From: Jimgerdemannia flammicorona
Lineage: Eukaryota; Mucoromycota; Endogonomycetes; Endogonales; Endogonaceae
Length of the DNA stretch: 22,202 bases
Direction: 5' to 3'
Assembly: GCA_003990745.1 (NCBI GenBank)
Contig: RBNI01001490.1
Location: 1-22,202 of the forward strand
Shown here: positions 9,101 through 17,429 of the stretch, piece after piece
How the letters are laid out: every line of letters begins with the position of its first letter
Position numbering within the stretch: position 1 is the first letter of the stretch
The notes under the pieces: generated by a model
Database searches by the model: none
Seen by the model: only the letters and a program-made list of their open reading frames with translations
What the model was told of the DNA's origin: nothing
Position numbers and translations under genes: made by a program

Positions 9101-10973
9101 AATACTGAAGATCCTGAAAATTGACGACTATGCACTTATTGCAAACCACAAAAATCGCAAGGAGCTTCATACTGGTCCTCGCGAAGCCTTGGAGAAATTT
9201 CAGATCTTTCGTCAAAAGATTCAAGCTGAAAACGAAGCTCTTGTACGGCGTTTGGATGGAGAGTTGTTTGATCAAAAGTGGGATATGACTACACAAAGCC
9301 CGGAGGTAGAGAAAAAGATCCTCAAACGATTTTTTGCTGACAGGACTCCGAGCGCAAGCCTAGAGTTTATTAACAGTCGGTATTTGACCAGAGAGTGTTT
9401 GAACACCGCAGCATTTCAGGAGCGGGGACATCATTTTACAAGCATCAATCTTCAGGGGGCCCATTCCTTCGATAATGCAGGTTTCAAAGCTCTTTATAAG
9501 GCCTGCCACAATTCACTTATGTATCTGAACTTGAGTCGCTGCCCGCAACTTACTCTCTTGGCTTACGTCAAGAAGCGACCATGGTCATCCCGTATGTCTA
9601 TTAAGGTTACACCATCTCAGATTTTTCCAGCCGACTTCCCATCTCTCAAACGCCTAGTAATGAAAGAGTGTGTAAATCTGCGCGAGATTCAGGTTCAGGC
9701 CCCTTTCCTTGAACGGTTGGATCTACCCGACTGCTTGGACCTTGAGCATCTGCAACTGGAAACCCCACAGTTGATAGAGGCAATCTTGACGCACAACAGC
9801 GCTTTGAACACTCTCGACATTGCTCTGCTGGTAATTCAACCGTCTTTGCAACGGATTGATCTTCGAGGATGTGATTCCGCGATTGGACCTGTCCATCTTC
9901 CCCTCGACATGTTGAATCTGCAGGCAATAAAGATCGCGGAAGAGGGCGCCAAGGCCGTCGCAAAGGCCCTCGAAACCAACAAAATCCTCACCTCATTTGT
10001 TCTGATGTCGAACAACATCGGGGAGGGAGGCACAAAAGCCATCGCAAAGTCCCTCGAAATCAACAAAACCCTCACTTCATTGAATCTGTGGTCGAATAAC
10101 ATCGGGGCGGAGGGGGCGAAGGCCGTTGCAAAGGCCCTCGAAATCAACAAAACCCTCACCTCATTGTATATGTCGGAGAATGACATCGGAGAGGAGGGCA
10201 TAAAGGCCGTCGCAAAGGCCCTCGAAAACAACAAAACCCTCACCTCGTTGGATCTGTCGTGGAATAACATCGGGCAGGAGGGTGCAAAGATCATTGCACA
10301 GACCCTCGAAACAAACAAAACCCTCAATTTATTGCATCTAGCAGAGAATGACATCGGGAAGGAGGGTGCAAAGGCCATCGCAAAGGCCCTCGAAAACAAC
10401 AAAACCCTCACTTTGTTGGATCTGACGTCAAATAACATCGGGGAGGAAGGTGTAAAGGCCATCGCAAAGACACTCGAAACCAATATAACCCTCACCTCAT
10501 TAAATCTGTGGTCAAATAACATCGGGGAGAAGGGCGCGAAGGCCGTTGCAAAGGCCCTCGAACCCCAAAAAACCCTTACCTCATTGGATATGGCGTCGAA
10601 TAACATCAGGGAGGAAGGCGCAAAGGCCGTCGCAAAGGCCCTCAAAACCAACAAAAATCTCACTTCATTGGATTTGTCGTGGAATAACATCGGAGAAGAG
10701 GGTGCAAAGGCCGTCGCAAAGGCCCTTGAAACCAACAAAACTCTCATCTCATTAAATCTGTCGTTTAATAGCATTGGGGATGAGGGCGCAATGGAGGTTG
10801 CAAAGGCCCTCGAAACCAACAAAACCCTCACCTCATTGGATCTGTGGTCGAATTTCTACGATCCGTCGAACAACAGTATCGGAGAGGGCACAAAAATTGA
10901 CATCTCTAGTTTTCTTAGAAGAAACTTGGAAGAAACTCAGATTCAAAAGGACGGCGCCAAAATTTCGGTTTAG
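6105..10973 (+). CDS. Tandem kinase-like modules plus LRR array, 1622-aa protein
   Basis: A single uninterrupted frame of 1622 aa starts in good context (CACACCATGA). Residues 1-200 are helical and unrecognised. Two related modules of about 300 residues follow. Module 1 has K240 (MYFKV), D335-x-K-x-x-N340 and I-D354-N-E-E-A-F; module 2 has K719 (LYFKA), D804-x-K-x-x-N809 and I-D823-N-D-H-A-F. The D-to-N spacing of five and the following I-D match the DRHxxN and IDFG loops of PI3/PI4-kinase-like folds. Both modules end in similar helical tails (LGLPLKMPQT and LRLPLPSLSM). Residues about 1110-1265 are irregular cysteine-containing LRRs (YLNLSRC, LERLDLPDC), and 1279-1586 are eleven 28-residue ribonuclease-inhibitor-type LRRs. 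There is no signal peptide or membrane helix, so it is likely cytosolic or nuclear. There is no NB-ARC/NACHT P-loop. Whether the modules are active kinases or pseudokinases is open, and the biological role is unknown. Confidence 0.9.
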   Translation: MNHEDREPLSKRHLTPDHVRLFGFLSPESTVPNPNTLTHQILELTQAEPDVPRQGHYALFQTLWHHVRKDGGLLGLWNFLFKDGPRSPESLMPKRNDWVDDPFEDSALGEGPEFRDLNQYIAALTDFQQALKNYAEIQISWLQALEQIKTFYQNFKRRIIQAMQELRTADDKQKYGRNIFLRELLAHKALMMGESFSPWQFYRLTQKVANHMHQGSAHTSNHAVSFLPKGDRLAAKMYFKVDGLPSLRPGNDALVHSLYQLLDIPMPATSLIILVPAIDAPSTEPCILLASQAIPGKTAKEILQMEDEGKNILADLNPDLYARQVIGALLTQPSDGKPDNLIYETSTRCLVSIDNEEAFAASIKNDRVNIKSLLYLLPLMDRAVPQKTRLVFKGLVPEAILLAWATTLIAKNQDYSVLKDALLSTFTYRHPPMATKEMEDLWKDLGLPLKMPQTLAVVLVKLKRALAIPATTPQDLFNAIDPLLGHYYTELRKKFPSPTEALHHLYRGDSKVVSLLDEGWSLFDGTTVKQRLQWATTQEQSVEPARFKAIFFPPLRVGKFPMVDHVLENYRQQFSVNVFAFERLFQDLRLLQNEGFFNINNAELAANLWEEAQQHLRNHPFQYDTNISLASEQMFDSFLPYNPELAWRLTVAQFLPRGPAPEGMPSFNVKGAFMGERHLCPDLSRRILNPRGQFQGDATLTGRSAVTSYPHITPRLYFKAYPELPGYEYAVTCFLRGWNLQDIPFCDLFMFHDPENGPYPVLVSQAVEGNVLHTVWHNNEIFASLDPVFTSRIMIASMLLNPEDSKEDNFILNADNQRLIPIDNDHAFLPGAIYQDEYTSTPSRAVPQLQAKSLVFCLSQMCDPLPSAVRDQIRMLEIDRFLTTWMKELERVEAAFQNLFPEDWIQQLFDKGTVLRLPLPSLSMENLYRKAHLLQKEILKNATITHTELLSILEPYVAKSYRRVLDQGLTLKDRFCTVTKDLYQRSNTSVAISSINTKAILKILKIDDYALIANHKNRKELHTGPREALEKFQIFRQKIQAENEALVRRLDGELFDQKWDMTTQSPEVEKKILKRFFADRTPSASLEFINSRYLTRECLNTAAFQERGHHFTSINLQGAHSFDNAGFKALYKACHNSLMYLNLSRCPQLTLLAYVKKRPWSSRMSIKVTPSQIFPADFPSLKRLVMKECVNLREIQVQAPFLERLDLPDCLDLEHLQLETPQLIEAILTHNSALNTLDIALLVIQPSLQRIDLRGCDSAIGPVHLPLDMLNLQAIKIAEEGAKAVAKALETNKILTSFVLMSNNIGEGGTKAIAKSLEINKTLTSLNLWSNNIGAEGAKAVAKALEINKTLTSLYMSENDIGEEGIKAVAKALENNKTLTSLDLSWNNIGQEGAKIIAQTLETNKTLNLLHLAENDIGKEGAKAIAKALENNKTLTLLDLTSNNIGEEGVKAIAKTLETNITLTSLNLWSNNIGEKGAKAVAKALEPQKTLTSLDMASNNIREEGAKAVAKALKTNKNLTSLDLSWNNIGEEGAKAVAKALETNKTLISLNLSFNSIGDEGAMEVAKALETNKTLTSLDLWSNFYDPSNNSIGEGTKIDISSFLRRNLEETQIQKDGAKISV
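9939..10862 (+). repeat. Eleven 84-bp LRR-coding units
   Basis: Tandem units of exactly 84 bp (28 codons, E-G-A-K-A-V-A-K-A-L then L-T-S-L-x-L-x-x-N-x-I-G) run in frame inside the large gene. Words such as GCAAAGGCCCTCGAA and AACAAAACCCTCACCTCATTG recur almost unchanged, so the array arose by recent tandem duplication or is kept homogeneous by conversion. Variation concentrates in the two or three residues after LTSL, the x positions of the beta strand on the concave, ligand-facing side, for example NLWSNN, YMSEND and DLSWNN. Confidence 0.92.
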
Positions 10974-11530
10974 GCCATCCTTCCAGATCCCGCGACAGGA
11001 TAAAAAAAAAAAAAAAATTGAGATCCTTTGTACCAATGTGGCCTTACACAATTCTCAATAGTCAAAGATCCTGGCAAGGTCAAGTTATCAAGAAGGGCAG
11101 TTGAGTTATTAAAATCTTGGTTTCCTTCAAATAAGGTGTTAGCCTACTATTCAATAGTTTCAAAGTTGTGAAATTATACATAGCAACCTTTTTGACATTA
11201 TTTGGCTTTTGGCCTTAAATATTGAAGTCAGTTTTCTTATTCGCAGTTCCATTGCCCTTAAATAGGCGTCACACTTCTTTACAGAGCTATAGACTGCAAC
11301 TTGTGCTTTTGCCTCTTTGGATGTGCTTGTTAATCGGGAGTCAAACCCCCATTGTTATTTAAAACTCAGAAGTCCAATGAATACAATTTGTGTAGCCACC
11401 TGAGGATTCGTTCAAAGTCTACAAAGCAAAAAAAAAAAAAAAAATTCACACATACACTCCTACCCTACTGCGCGATTTGAGCCCTCTCTACACTATTTGG
11501 TAATACAACATTTATATGGTCATTGCTCGG
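10974..11530. other. 3' flank of the large gene
   Basis: No coding frame is supported. It contains two A runs (11002-11017 and 11428-11444) and a tRNA-like relic. Composition falls towards A/T, and CpG disappears after about 11530, where retrotransposon sequence begins. Confidence 0.5.
11329..11399 (-). other. tRNA-Arg(TCT)-like relic
   Basis: On the minus strand GTGGCTACACAA, then CATTGGACTTCTGA, then GGGGGTTTGACTCCC are spaced like the A-box/D-arm, anticodon arm (TCT) and T-arm of a eukaryotic tRNA-Arg(TCT). The B-box GGTTTGACTCCC differs from a canonical GGTTCGA-type box by C-to-T at a CpG. The anticodon stem does not pair well, so it is at best a dead tRNA or a tRNA-derived SINE head. 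Confidence 0.3.
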
Positions 11531-11559
11531 GCATCATAGAAATTGAGATATTGCTGTCA

Positions 11560-12080
11560 ACACTATGGTGTTTGTTATCTTTCTGGCCTCCATTGTGGAA
11601 TACTAACTCTTGGATAATGAAGTTTCTCAGTGAATATTGGAGTGCTTTTGCTTGCTCTTTAAGGAGGACTCTTCATCATTGTTGGAGGCCTCACTATTCT
11701 TAATATCTATTATTTTTGGCTTAGGCAGATATATATATATATAGTAATTGAAAATAATTTTGCTTTATCAGAGAGATTGGTATCAGATATTACACTTGCT
11801 GAGATGTTGAAGTAGAGGTTCTGATGGATACATCTATGTGGGATTTCTGATTTTCTTTATGAGATTACTATATAATGTTTATGTAGATCCCAGAGTCAAT
11901 ATGCTTTGCTAGAATACTCAAAAAACATATGTTTGCTGGCTTTTGGCTCAAACTTGTGCCAATTGGCATTACTCTTTTTATTTATAAATGAAATAGCTGA
12001 GATTTCAAGTAGAATCAATTTGACAAGAATACTTGTATATAATGATTGCATAGAGTCTCTGACTGTCATAGAATACATTA
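11560..12080 (-). pseudogene. Ty1/copia relic B (integrase C-terminal region)
   Basis: The minus strand reads AISFINKKSN, WHKFEPKASKHMFFEYSSKAY, then a stop, then LWDLHKHYIVIS. This is the copia segment just after the integrase core (normally K-x-x-P-x-x-x-K-x-I-F-x-G-Y ... W-D-P ... V-I-S-R-D-V). It continues into an acidic linker with SNNDEESSLKSKQKHS before stops accumulate. The homologous segment of a different copia copy lies just upstream at about 12240-12460, so this is a second element. No reverse transcriptase follows; similarity ends at the composition boundary near 11530. Confidence 0.7.
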
Positions 12081-12234
12081 TAAGCTTTATTTACTAGTTC
12101 AATAATGTGAAGGTGATCTCTTATAATGCTCAGTAATCATCTGTAATATTGTAATCTGAAATCTATATCTGCAGTTACTTGTCTTTGAAATTTATATAGT
12201 TGTTGCTGACTGTACTATTAGATTAGTTGAGACA

Positions 12235-14734
12235 GAAATTTCTATATAAATTTTCTACTTAGTCTCCTTAAATTGAATGTTACAAGAGATAACTATATAA
12301 TGTTTCTATAGATTCCACAATCTATATACTGCTCTATCATATTCAAGAAATATATGCTTATCTAACTTAGGCTTGAATTTATCTTTATTACTGCCTTTAT
12401 TCAGAATGTAAGCCTCACTTCTGAATATTTATTAGTGGGAGATATCTGGCTTAGCTCTACTCTATAATCCTCAAAAGTAGGATTACTATTGTTTCTGGAT
12501 TATTAATCATTTCTGTGATCAATCTTGGATTGTTGAATTGTTGATCATCTCTGAATTAATAATTACTGGATCTGCTGAATCTGCTAGAATCCTTGCTTAG
12601 AGCTTGAGAAACATAATGATTTCAGATATACACTGCTGTATTCACTGCTTCAGTCCAGAAGGAGTGCAACAAGTCAGCCATATTTATTATTATTTGAGCC
12701 ATCTCTATTATTATTTAATTAAAGTATTCTGCCATATTATTCTGTTTAGATGAATAGAGAGCTATCATAGAGTGTTAGATACTATACTTTTTCAAGAAGT
12801 ATCTAAAGGCTTTGTTGACATATTCCTTACCATTATCTGAGCATAGAGTCTATATCTTACATTCTGTTTTATTCTCTATAGTTGTCTTGAATTCTTGAAA
12901 TTTTTTGAATATCTCATTTTTTATTATAAAGAAGTATATATGCTTTATGAGTATAATGGTCAATAAAGGTGATAAAATACTTCTTTCTGGAGTGTATTGC
13001 TATTCACATGAGGCCACAAATATCCATATATATTATATTGAGAATACTGGCTACTCACTTTATCAGTTTCTAAAAAGGTTGCCAGGAAGTCTTATTTAAC
13101 ATATATCCATCACAAAAACTGAAATCTGGTGGCATATTGTTCAGTAATCTATATGCAGACTTATTTCTTATTATCCATTCTAAGCTTGTCTTGCTGATGT
13201 GTCCTAAGTATTCATACTATATATGCCAGAGATTCTCTCCAGTTATAGCAGAATATGTAGATGATATATCACTTAATATACTGTTGATTGCATATAGGTT
13301 CTTCTTTTTTGATATATATATTAACTCCTTATTGTTCTTTAGATTGATTACTGTTATACTATTCAGTTATATATTTACTTCTTTATCCCCTCAAGTCATT
13401 ATCTGGTCTATCAAGAAGAGGTTCTTGCCTATATCTGGAGTATATAGTATATCCACAAAGATGCCTGAGGGTTTATTGACTTTTCTGTATAAATGTATAC
13501 TAATGTTGCCCTTGCTTTGAATATAGATGATATTATTGTCACCTAGTTTGATAGGTATAGAGTGCTTGAACTTCTCATATATAGAGAACTACTCACAGTA
13601 TACTGTCATATGCTATATTATATATACCAGAATCCATAAGCCAGACTTCTTCACTATATATATGAGTGCTTGGCATATAGCTTATATTGGTACTGGTGCT
13701 TATGTCAATATTTTTTATCAGTATAAAAGTGTTTTCTGAATTTACTCCTAAATCTCCCTTTATATATAGATAGATCATCACTTCTGCAAAGAATAGACCT
13801 TTGCTACTTTTATTACTATTGGTATCCACTATATTTGCCTGCTCTTGACTACTCTTTTCCTTCTTCTTTTGGTTACAGTCTTACTCATAATGTCTATACT
13901 TATCACAGTAGAAGTATTTACTATTGAATTTGGCTTATTGACTATCATACTGATCATCATGCTGCTTTTGCCCTCATCCTTTATTCAGCTTGCCTTTGTC
14001 TCATCCATATACTCTATAGAATACTTTATTATTGTCTTCATTGTCATTGTTGCCACCCAGCCTCATTTTCTCATTTAAAAAACTTATGATAACATATATA
14101 TAGTCTGATAGTTTGCTAGATTCTCTCATAGTGACAAAAACTATATTCAGAAAGGTCATGCATGAGGGCTAGAATCTTGTCTTCATTCTTGATAGTATCT
14201 GCTAGTGTAGAAAGGAAATTCACTTAATTCACCAGCTTGTTGACACAGTCAGCATAGTCCTGGATGCTCTCTTTAGACTTTATTTAGAGATTAAACAGTT
14301 GTACTTTCAGATGAAATCTGTTTGACATAGATACCTGCTGATAGTGATTGTGTAAAATCTCTCAGACTTTATTCATTATTATAGTATTGATAGTAAGTTT
14401 TATTTGTACATTTGAAAGGATAAACATAATCTCCCTTAGTGCTCCACAATCTTTTATAATATCATATTCTGTTATTTACACCTATGGCTTCCAGTAATCC
14501 TTCAAACTATATTCTTCTAAGAGATTTTTTATATAGTATACTCATATGGCATAATTCTTACCATCAAAGACATAAATTGTCCTCTTTATTATTATTGATA
14601 CTACTGTAGAAATGATCATAGTTGTGACCATTATATTAGGCATACTTATATATGCTGCCAGTATCTGTTCTAGGTTCTGTTTCACTTATACTACTTGGCA
14701 GGCTCATACTTGATATATCTGTTAGGTTTGACAT
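12235..14734 (-). pseudogene. Ty1/copia relic A (Gag, protease, integrase)
   Basis: Read from 14734 down, in shifting frames with many stops. The Gag ATG is at 14734, followed by a UBN2-like Gag (FDGKNYAI ... KESIQDYADCVNKLV). A zinc knuckle at 13875-13917 keeps Cys, His and Cys but has Tyr for the first Cys and a stop in place of Arg. Protease DSG is at 13626-13634 (VWLMDSG). A GAG-pre-integrase segment follows (ENLWHI ... SFCDGYML). The integrase core has D at 13022-13024 (MDICG), D at 12835-12837 (CSDNG) and E at 12727-12729 (MAEY), with 35 residues between the last two as in the DDE family; a one-base slip in an A run lies between the first pair. It ends with KPDISH, KFKPKLDKHIF and YRLWN. 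Reverse transcriptase and RNase H are absent. Many stops sit where conserved Arg or Gln is expected. Confidence 0.88.
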
Positions 14735-14799
14735 GTTTATATAGTATAGTATATATATTAGAGAGGTGTTTTTTGTCTTTATTATCCACTTTCACTAGT

Positions 14800-14810
14800 A
14801 GGGCTCATAA
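14800..14810 (-). other. Copia primer-binding site, initiator-tRNA half type
   Basis: The plus strand reads AGGGCTCATAA, identical to the anticodon arm of fungal initiator tRNA-Met (CAT anticodon). The minus-strand element therefore carries its complement TTATGAGCCCT, 66 bases before its Gag start, as expected for a copia-type element primed by an internally cleaved initiator tRNA. The inner end of the 5' LTR should lie just beyond it, near 14812-14822 (TGTGGAAT on the plus strand). Confidence 0.6.
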
Positions 14811-14819
14811 TCTTTTATT

Positions 14820-15519
14820 GTGGAATACTTAAAAGAGAAGGAGAGAGGTTGTTTATTGATAGCTTATATACTTTTATATATATTGATGATGTTTACAAAT
14901 GATGATATAATCAGGCTGTACCACTATATATTGAGTTGCTATAAATAAGATATTTCAATACAAAATGACTGCTATTTATAAAACTATACTATATTTGAAA
15001 ATCAGATTCAGATATTATGATCAAATATCTATTTCTCTAATTTATGTTTCTAATTTAGATCAACCATCACAGTACTAAGTATCTTATTTTAGCTAGTTAT
15101 AAAATCTTTTGAAATATTATAGAATTCTATAAATCATCTTTGCTGAGAACTATTTTCTTGACTTTTCTTTTTATTTTTAAGATTCTTCTAGATTCTTCTT
15201 TCAAATCTTATATAAATATCCTTTTTTCTACTTAAATAAAGTTTAGCTTATTTTCTCTAGAAATTTTTTCAAGATTACTTGAACCTATAAGTATCTCTTT
15301 GAGCTACTTTAGACTTACTAAAAATCTTTTATATTTAGTTACTTTCTCTTAAAGAAACTTGAACCATTATAAGAATTGATAATTACTTTTTAGATATTAA
15401 AGCAGATTTAATTAAGAATAATTGAGATTATATATATATTAATAAATTTATAAATCTATTTATATATATTTGATCTTTAATTAGAGTTCTTTAGTTTAGT
15501 ATATAATAGGTTTAATTTA
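14820..15519. other. AT-rich sequence, probably the 5' LTR and flank of copia relic A
   Basis: No gene. LTR sequence should start here by position, but I cannot find a matching 3' LTR to define it. A minus-strand frame in 15130-15290 is Lys/Arg/Glu-rich with stops and may be part of another element. CpG remains absent. Confidence 0.35.
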
Positions 15520-15967
15520 TATACTACTAGTGCTCCCAATGAATCAAATTGAATTGAATTTGACTCAAATTCGATTTGATTCAAAAACTTCAAATTGAAT
15601 TGAGGCCCAATTTGATTTGAATCAATTCGAATTGAGGTCCAATTCAATTTGAGGTCTGATTCAAACTCTATTTTTAGAAATTAAATAAATCGATGAATAT
15701 GCATCCAAATTCAATGATCTTTAGCTTTTTAGATTCCTATTATATAGGGGAATCTAACAAGCTAAAGATCATTGAATTTTGACATGTATTCGTCGAGTTA
15801 TTACATTTCTAAAAATAGGTTTCGAATTAGACCCTCAATTTGATTCAAATTCGATTTGATTCAAACTCAATTTGAATTGAAAAATCCCCAATTCGATTCA
15901 ATTTGAATGACCCTCAATTCGATTTGATTTGAATTGATTCGATTCATTTGGAAGCACTATATACTAC
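15520..15967. mobile_element. hAT-type MITE with 8-bp target-site duplication
   Basis: The element spans 15528-15959 (432 bp). It begins TAGTGCTCCCAATGAATC and ends with the inverse GATTCATTTGGAAGCACTA. It is flanked by perfect 8-bp direct repeats TATACTAC at 15520-15527 and 15960-15967. An 8-bp duplication and a YAGNG terminal sequence (TAGTG) are the signature of hAT-family transposition. Inverted similarity continues inward through the whole element to a central stem around 15712-15778 (AATGATCTTTAGCTTTTTAG against its near-exact inverse), so the element folds back over its entire length. There is no ORF, so it is non-autonomous. Unlike its surroundings it retains several CpG (TTCGATT, TCGTCGAG), so it inserted after most of the local decay. 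Confidence 0.88.
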
Positions 15968-16332
15968 TTGGTCTATAATTGATAAAATTTTATAATATTA
16001 GTTATAACTATCTATAACTTACTTTTGACTCAGCTTTATATTTTATTAACTAATATTATCATAGTTTAGATAATTTTTAAATTTGATTAGTATATATTTG
16101 AGCCTTTGAATTAAATAAGCATTATTACTTCTCAGATAACTTCTGAGTTCAGTTTTGCTAAAATTAGTAGTTTTTAGAGACTTAAAAGTAATATACTTAT
16201 AACTTTCTCTTTTTTAATTTTTGACATTCTTGTTAAATTCTTCTTTGAGATTTAGTTGCTAAGATATCTTAGATAAATATATTAGTACTAATTATTATAT
16301 AAGAGATAATTTATAAGTTATTATTAAGTAGT
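15968..16332. other. AT-rich sequence, no readable feature
   Basis: CpG-free, stop-ridden A/T-rich DNA between the hAT MITE and the foldback element. It is probably untranslated or LTR sequence of the downstream gypsy relic, but nothing confirms that. Confidence 0.4.
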
Positions 16333-16599
16333 ATATATCTCTTACTCTATAATGTAGCCAAATTTGGCTACAAAAAAAAAAAATGCTATAAAAATATTAT
16401 AAAAATCAGAAGAAAATTAAAAAAATTAAATTATGAACAAAAAAAATTAATTTTTTTTTCAACTTTCCTAACTTTTTTCAAAAAATATTTTTTTATAATT
16501 TTATAATAAATATCAAGTCAAAAAAAAAAAAATTAAAATTTAAAATTTTTTTGCAGCTAAATTTGGCTGTATTATATTACAGAATAAGAGATATATGTA
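16333..16599. mobile_element. AT-rich foldback/MITE-like element, copy 2
   Basis: The left end has the perfect palindrome GTAGCCAAATTTGGCTAC inside 16353-16372. The right end has GCAGCTAAATTTGGCTGT at 16553-16570. Outside these, TATATCTCTTACTCTATAA on the left matches the inverse of the right flank (TTACAGAATAAGAGATATA), so the terminal inverted repeat reaches about 40 bp. The interior is nearly pure A/T with long A and T runs. It shares its AAATTT-centred termini and size class with the element at 560-779. It lies just past the chromodomain end of the gypsy relic. Superfamily unassigned. Confidence 0.6.
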
Positions 16600-16639
16600 A
16601 AAAAAAGCTTTAATTATTTTGAACTTTATAGTTTTAAAT

Positions 16640-17425
16640 TATTTATTTAGTTTTTCTATAGCATCATATATATATTAGATAATCTTTTCATTTAACTGAA
16701 TACTTAGAGTAGTTCTTTAGTTCTCATTTGTGAGTATTTTTTAACTTTATATTCTTCTTAATTATTGATAATGATAGAGACAGATAGTATAATAGTTCAA
16801 TTGAAAAATAATTTGTCATTATTCTCATCATAGTACTTAAGATATTAAACATTGAAGACTAGATAAATTCAGATAATATCTGATAGTGCAAATTAGTGTA
16901 AAGTAACTAAAAGTTAGATAGTAACTTCAAAGAATCTAATGAACTTACTGTTCAGTTTGATAGAAGGTCTATACTTTAGCTTGTCTATATAATATTCTTG
17001 GATATCAATTAGAACCTTTTCTCTAATATTAAAGATTTCTTCTCATCTATATTGATTCATATACTGAGATTATTAATTTTGTACTTCAGTAAGATCCTCA
17101 ATAGCAATCTGAATTAGGTCAAAGTAGATATTCTTCCATAACTTCAACTTTGGATAGTTTATCAATAGCCTTGGTTAAGGTCAATAGGATATATAGGTTT
17201 TGTCCAGAGTTTATGTATAAAGAATAGGGTCATTCTAAAAGAGACTTGCTTGCTGTTGTAATATATAAACTCAATGACAGTGAGATATTTATACTAATTA
17301 TTATGTCTATAAGAGATATAATTGCAGAGCATTTGTTCAAGAGTTCAGTTCATTCATTTAGTTTGTCCATCTGTTTCAGAGTGAAATACTGTAGATAGAG
17401 TGAGTTTTATTCCAAGGTGTATATA
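16640..17425 (-). pseudogene. Ty3/gypsy chromovirus relic (integrase C-terminus and chromodomain)
   Basis: The minus strand from about 17422 reads LGIKLTLSTVFHSETDGQTK, a stop, MN, a stop, TLEQML. This is the gypsy integrase segment H-P-Q-T-D-G-Q-T-E-R-x-N with both Arg codons now TGA. It continues FIYYNSKQVS and MTLFF, then FNIREKVLID and LKYRPSIKLNSKFI (GPY/F-like region), then MFNILSTMMR and a chromodomain-like YSKYSVK, stop, KDYL near 16650-16745. Everything N-terminal to this (the rest of integrase, RT, protease, Gag) is missing: similarity stops at the sharp composition boundary near 17425. Dead element. Confidence 0.8.
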
Positions 17426-17429
17426 GAGG

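Noticed and set aside
9836..10831. 331-aa minus-strand frame through the LRR region
   Set aside because: It is the antisense of the 84-bp repeat array; open only because the repeat has no stops in that frame.
6105..10973. Classical NLR (NB-ARC or NACHT with LRR)
   Set aside because: No Walker A P-loop or ARC motifs; the modules carry kinase-like loops instead.
11588..11605. Possible 3' LTR start (ATTGTGGAATACT also near 14818)
   Set aside because: Only about a dozen matching bases and no extended similarity, so an LTR pair cannot be claimed.
12905..14078. Several plus-strand hydrophobic frames of 64-127 aa in the AT-rich block
   Set aside because: They lie antisense to the copia relic; T-rich DNA makes them look membrane-like.
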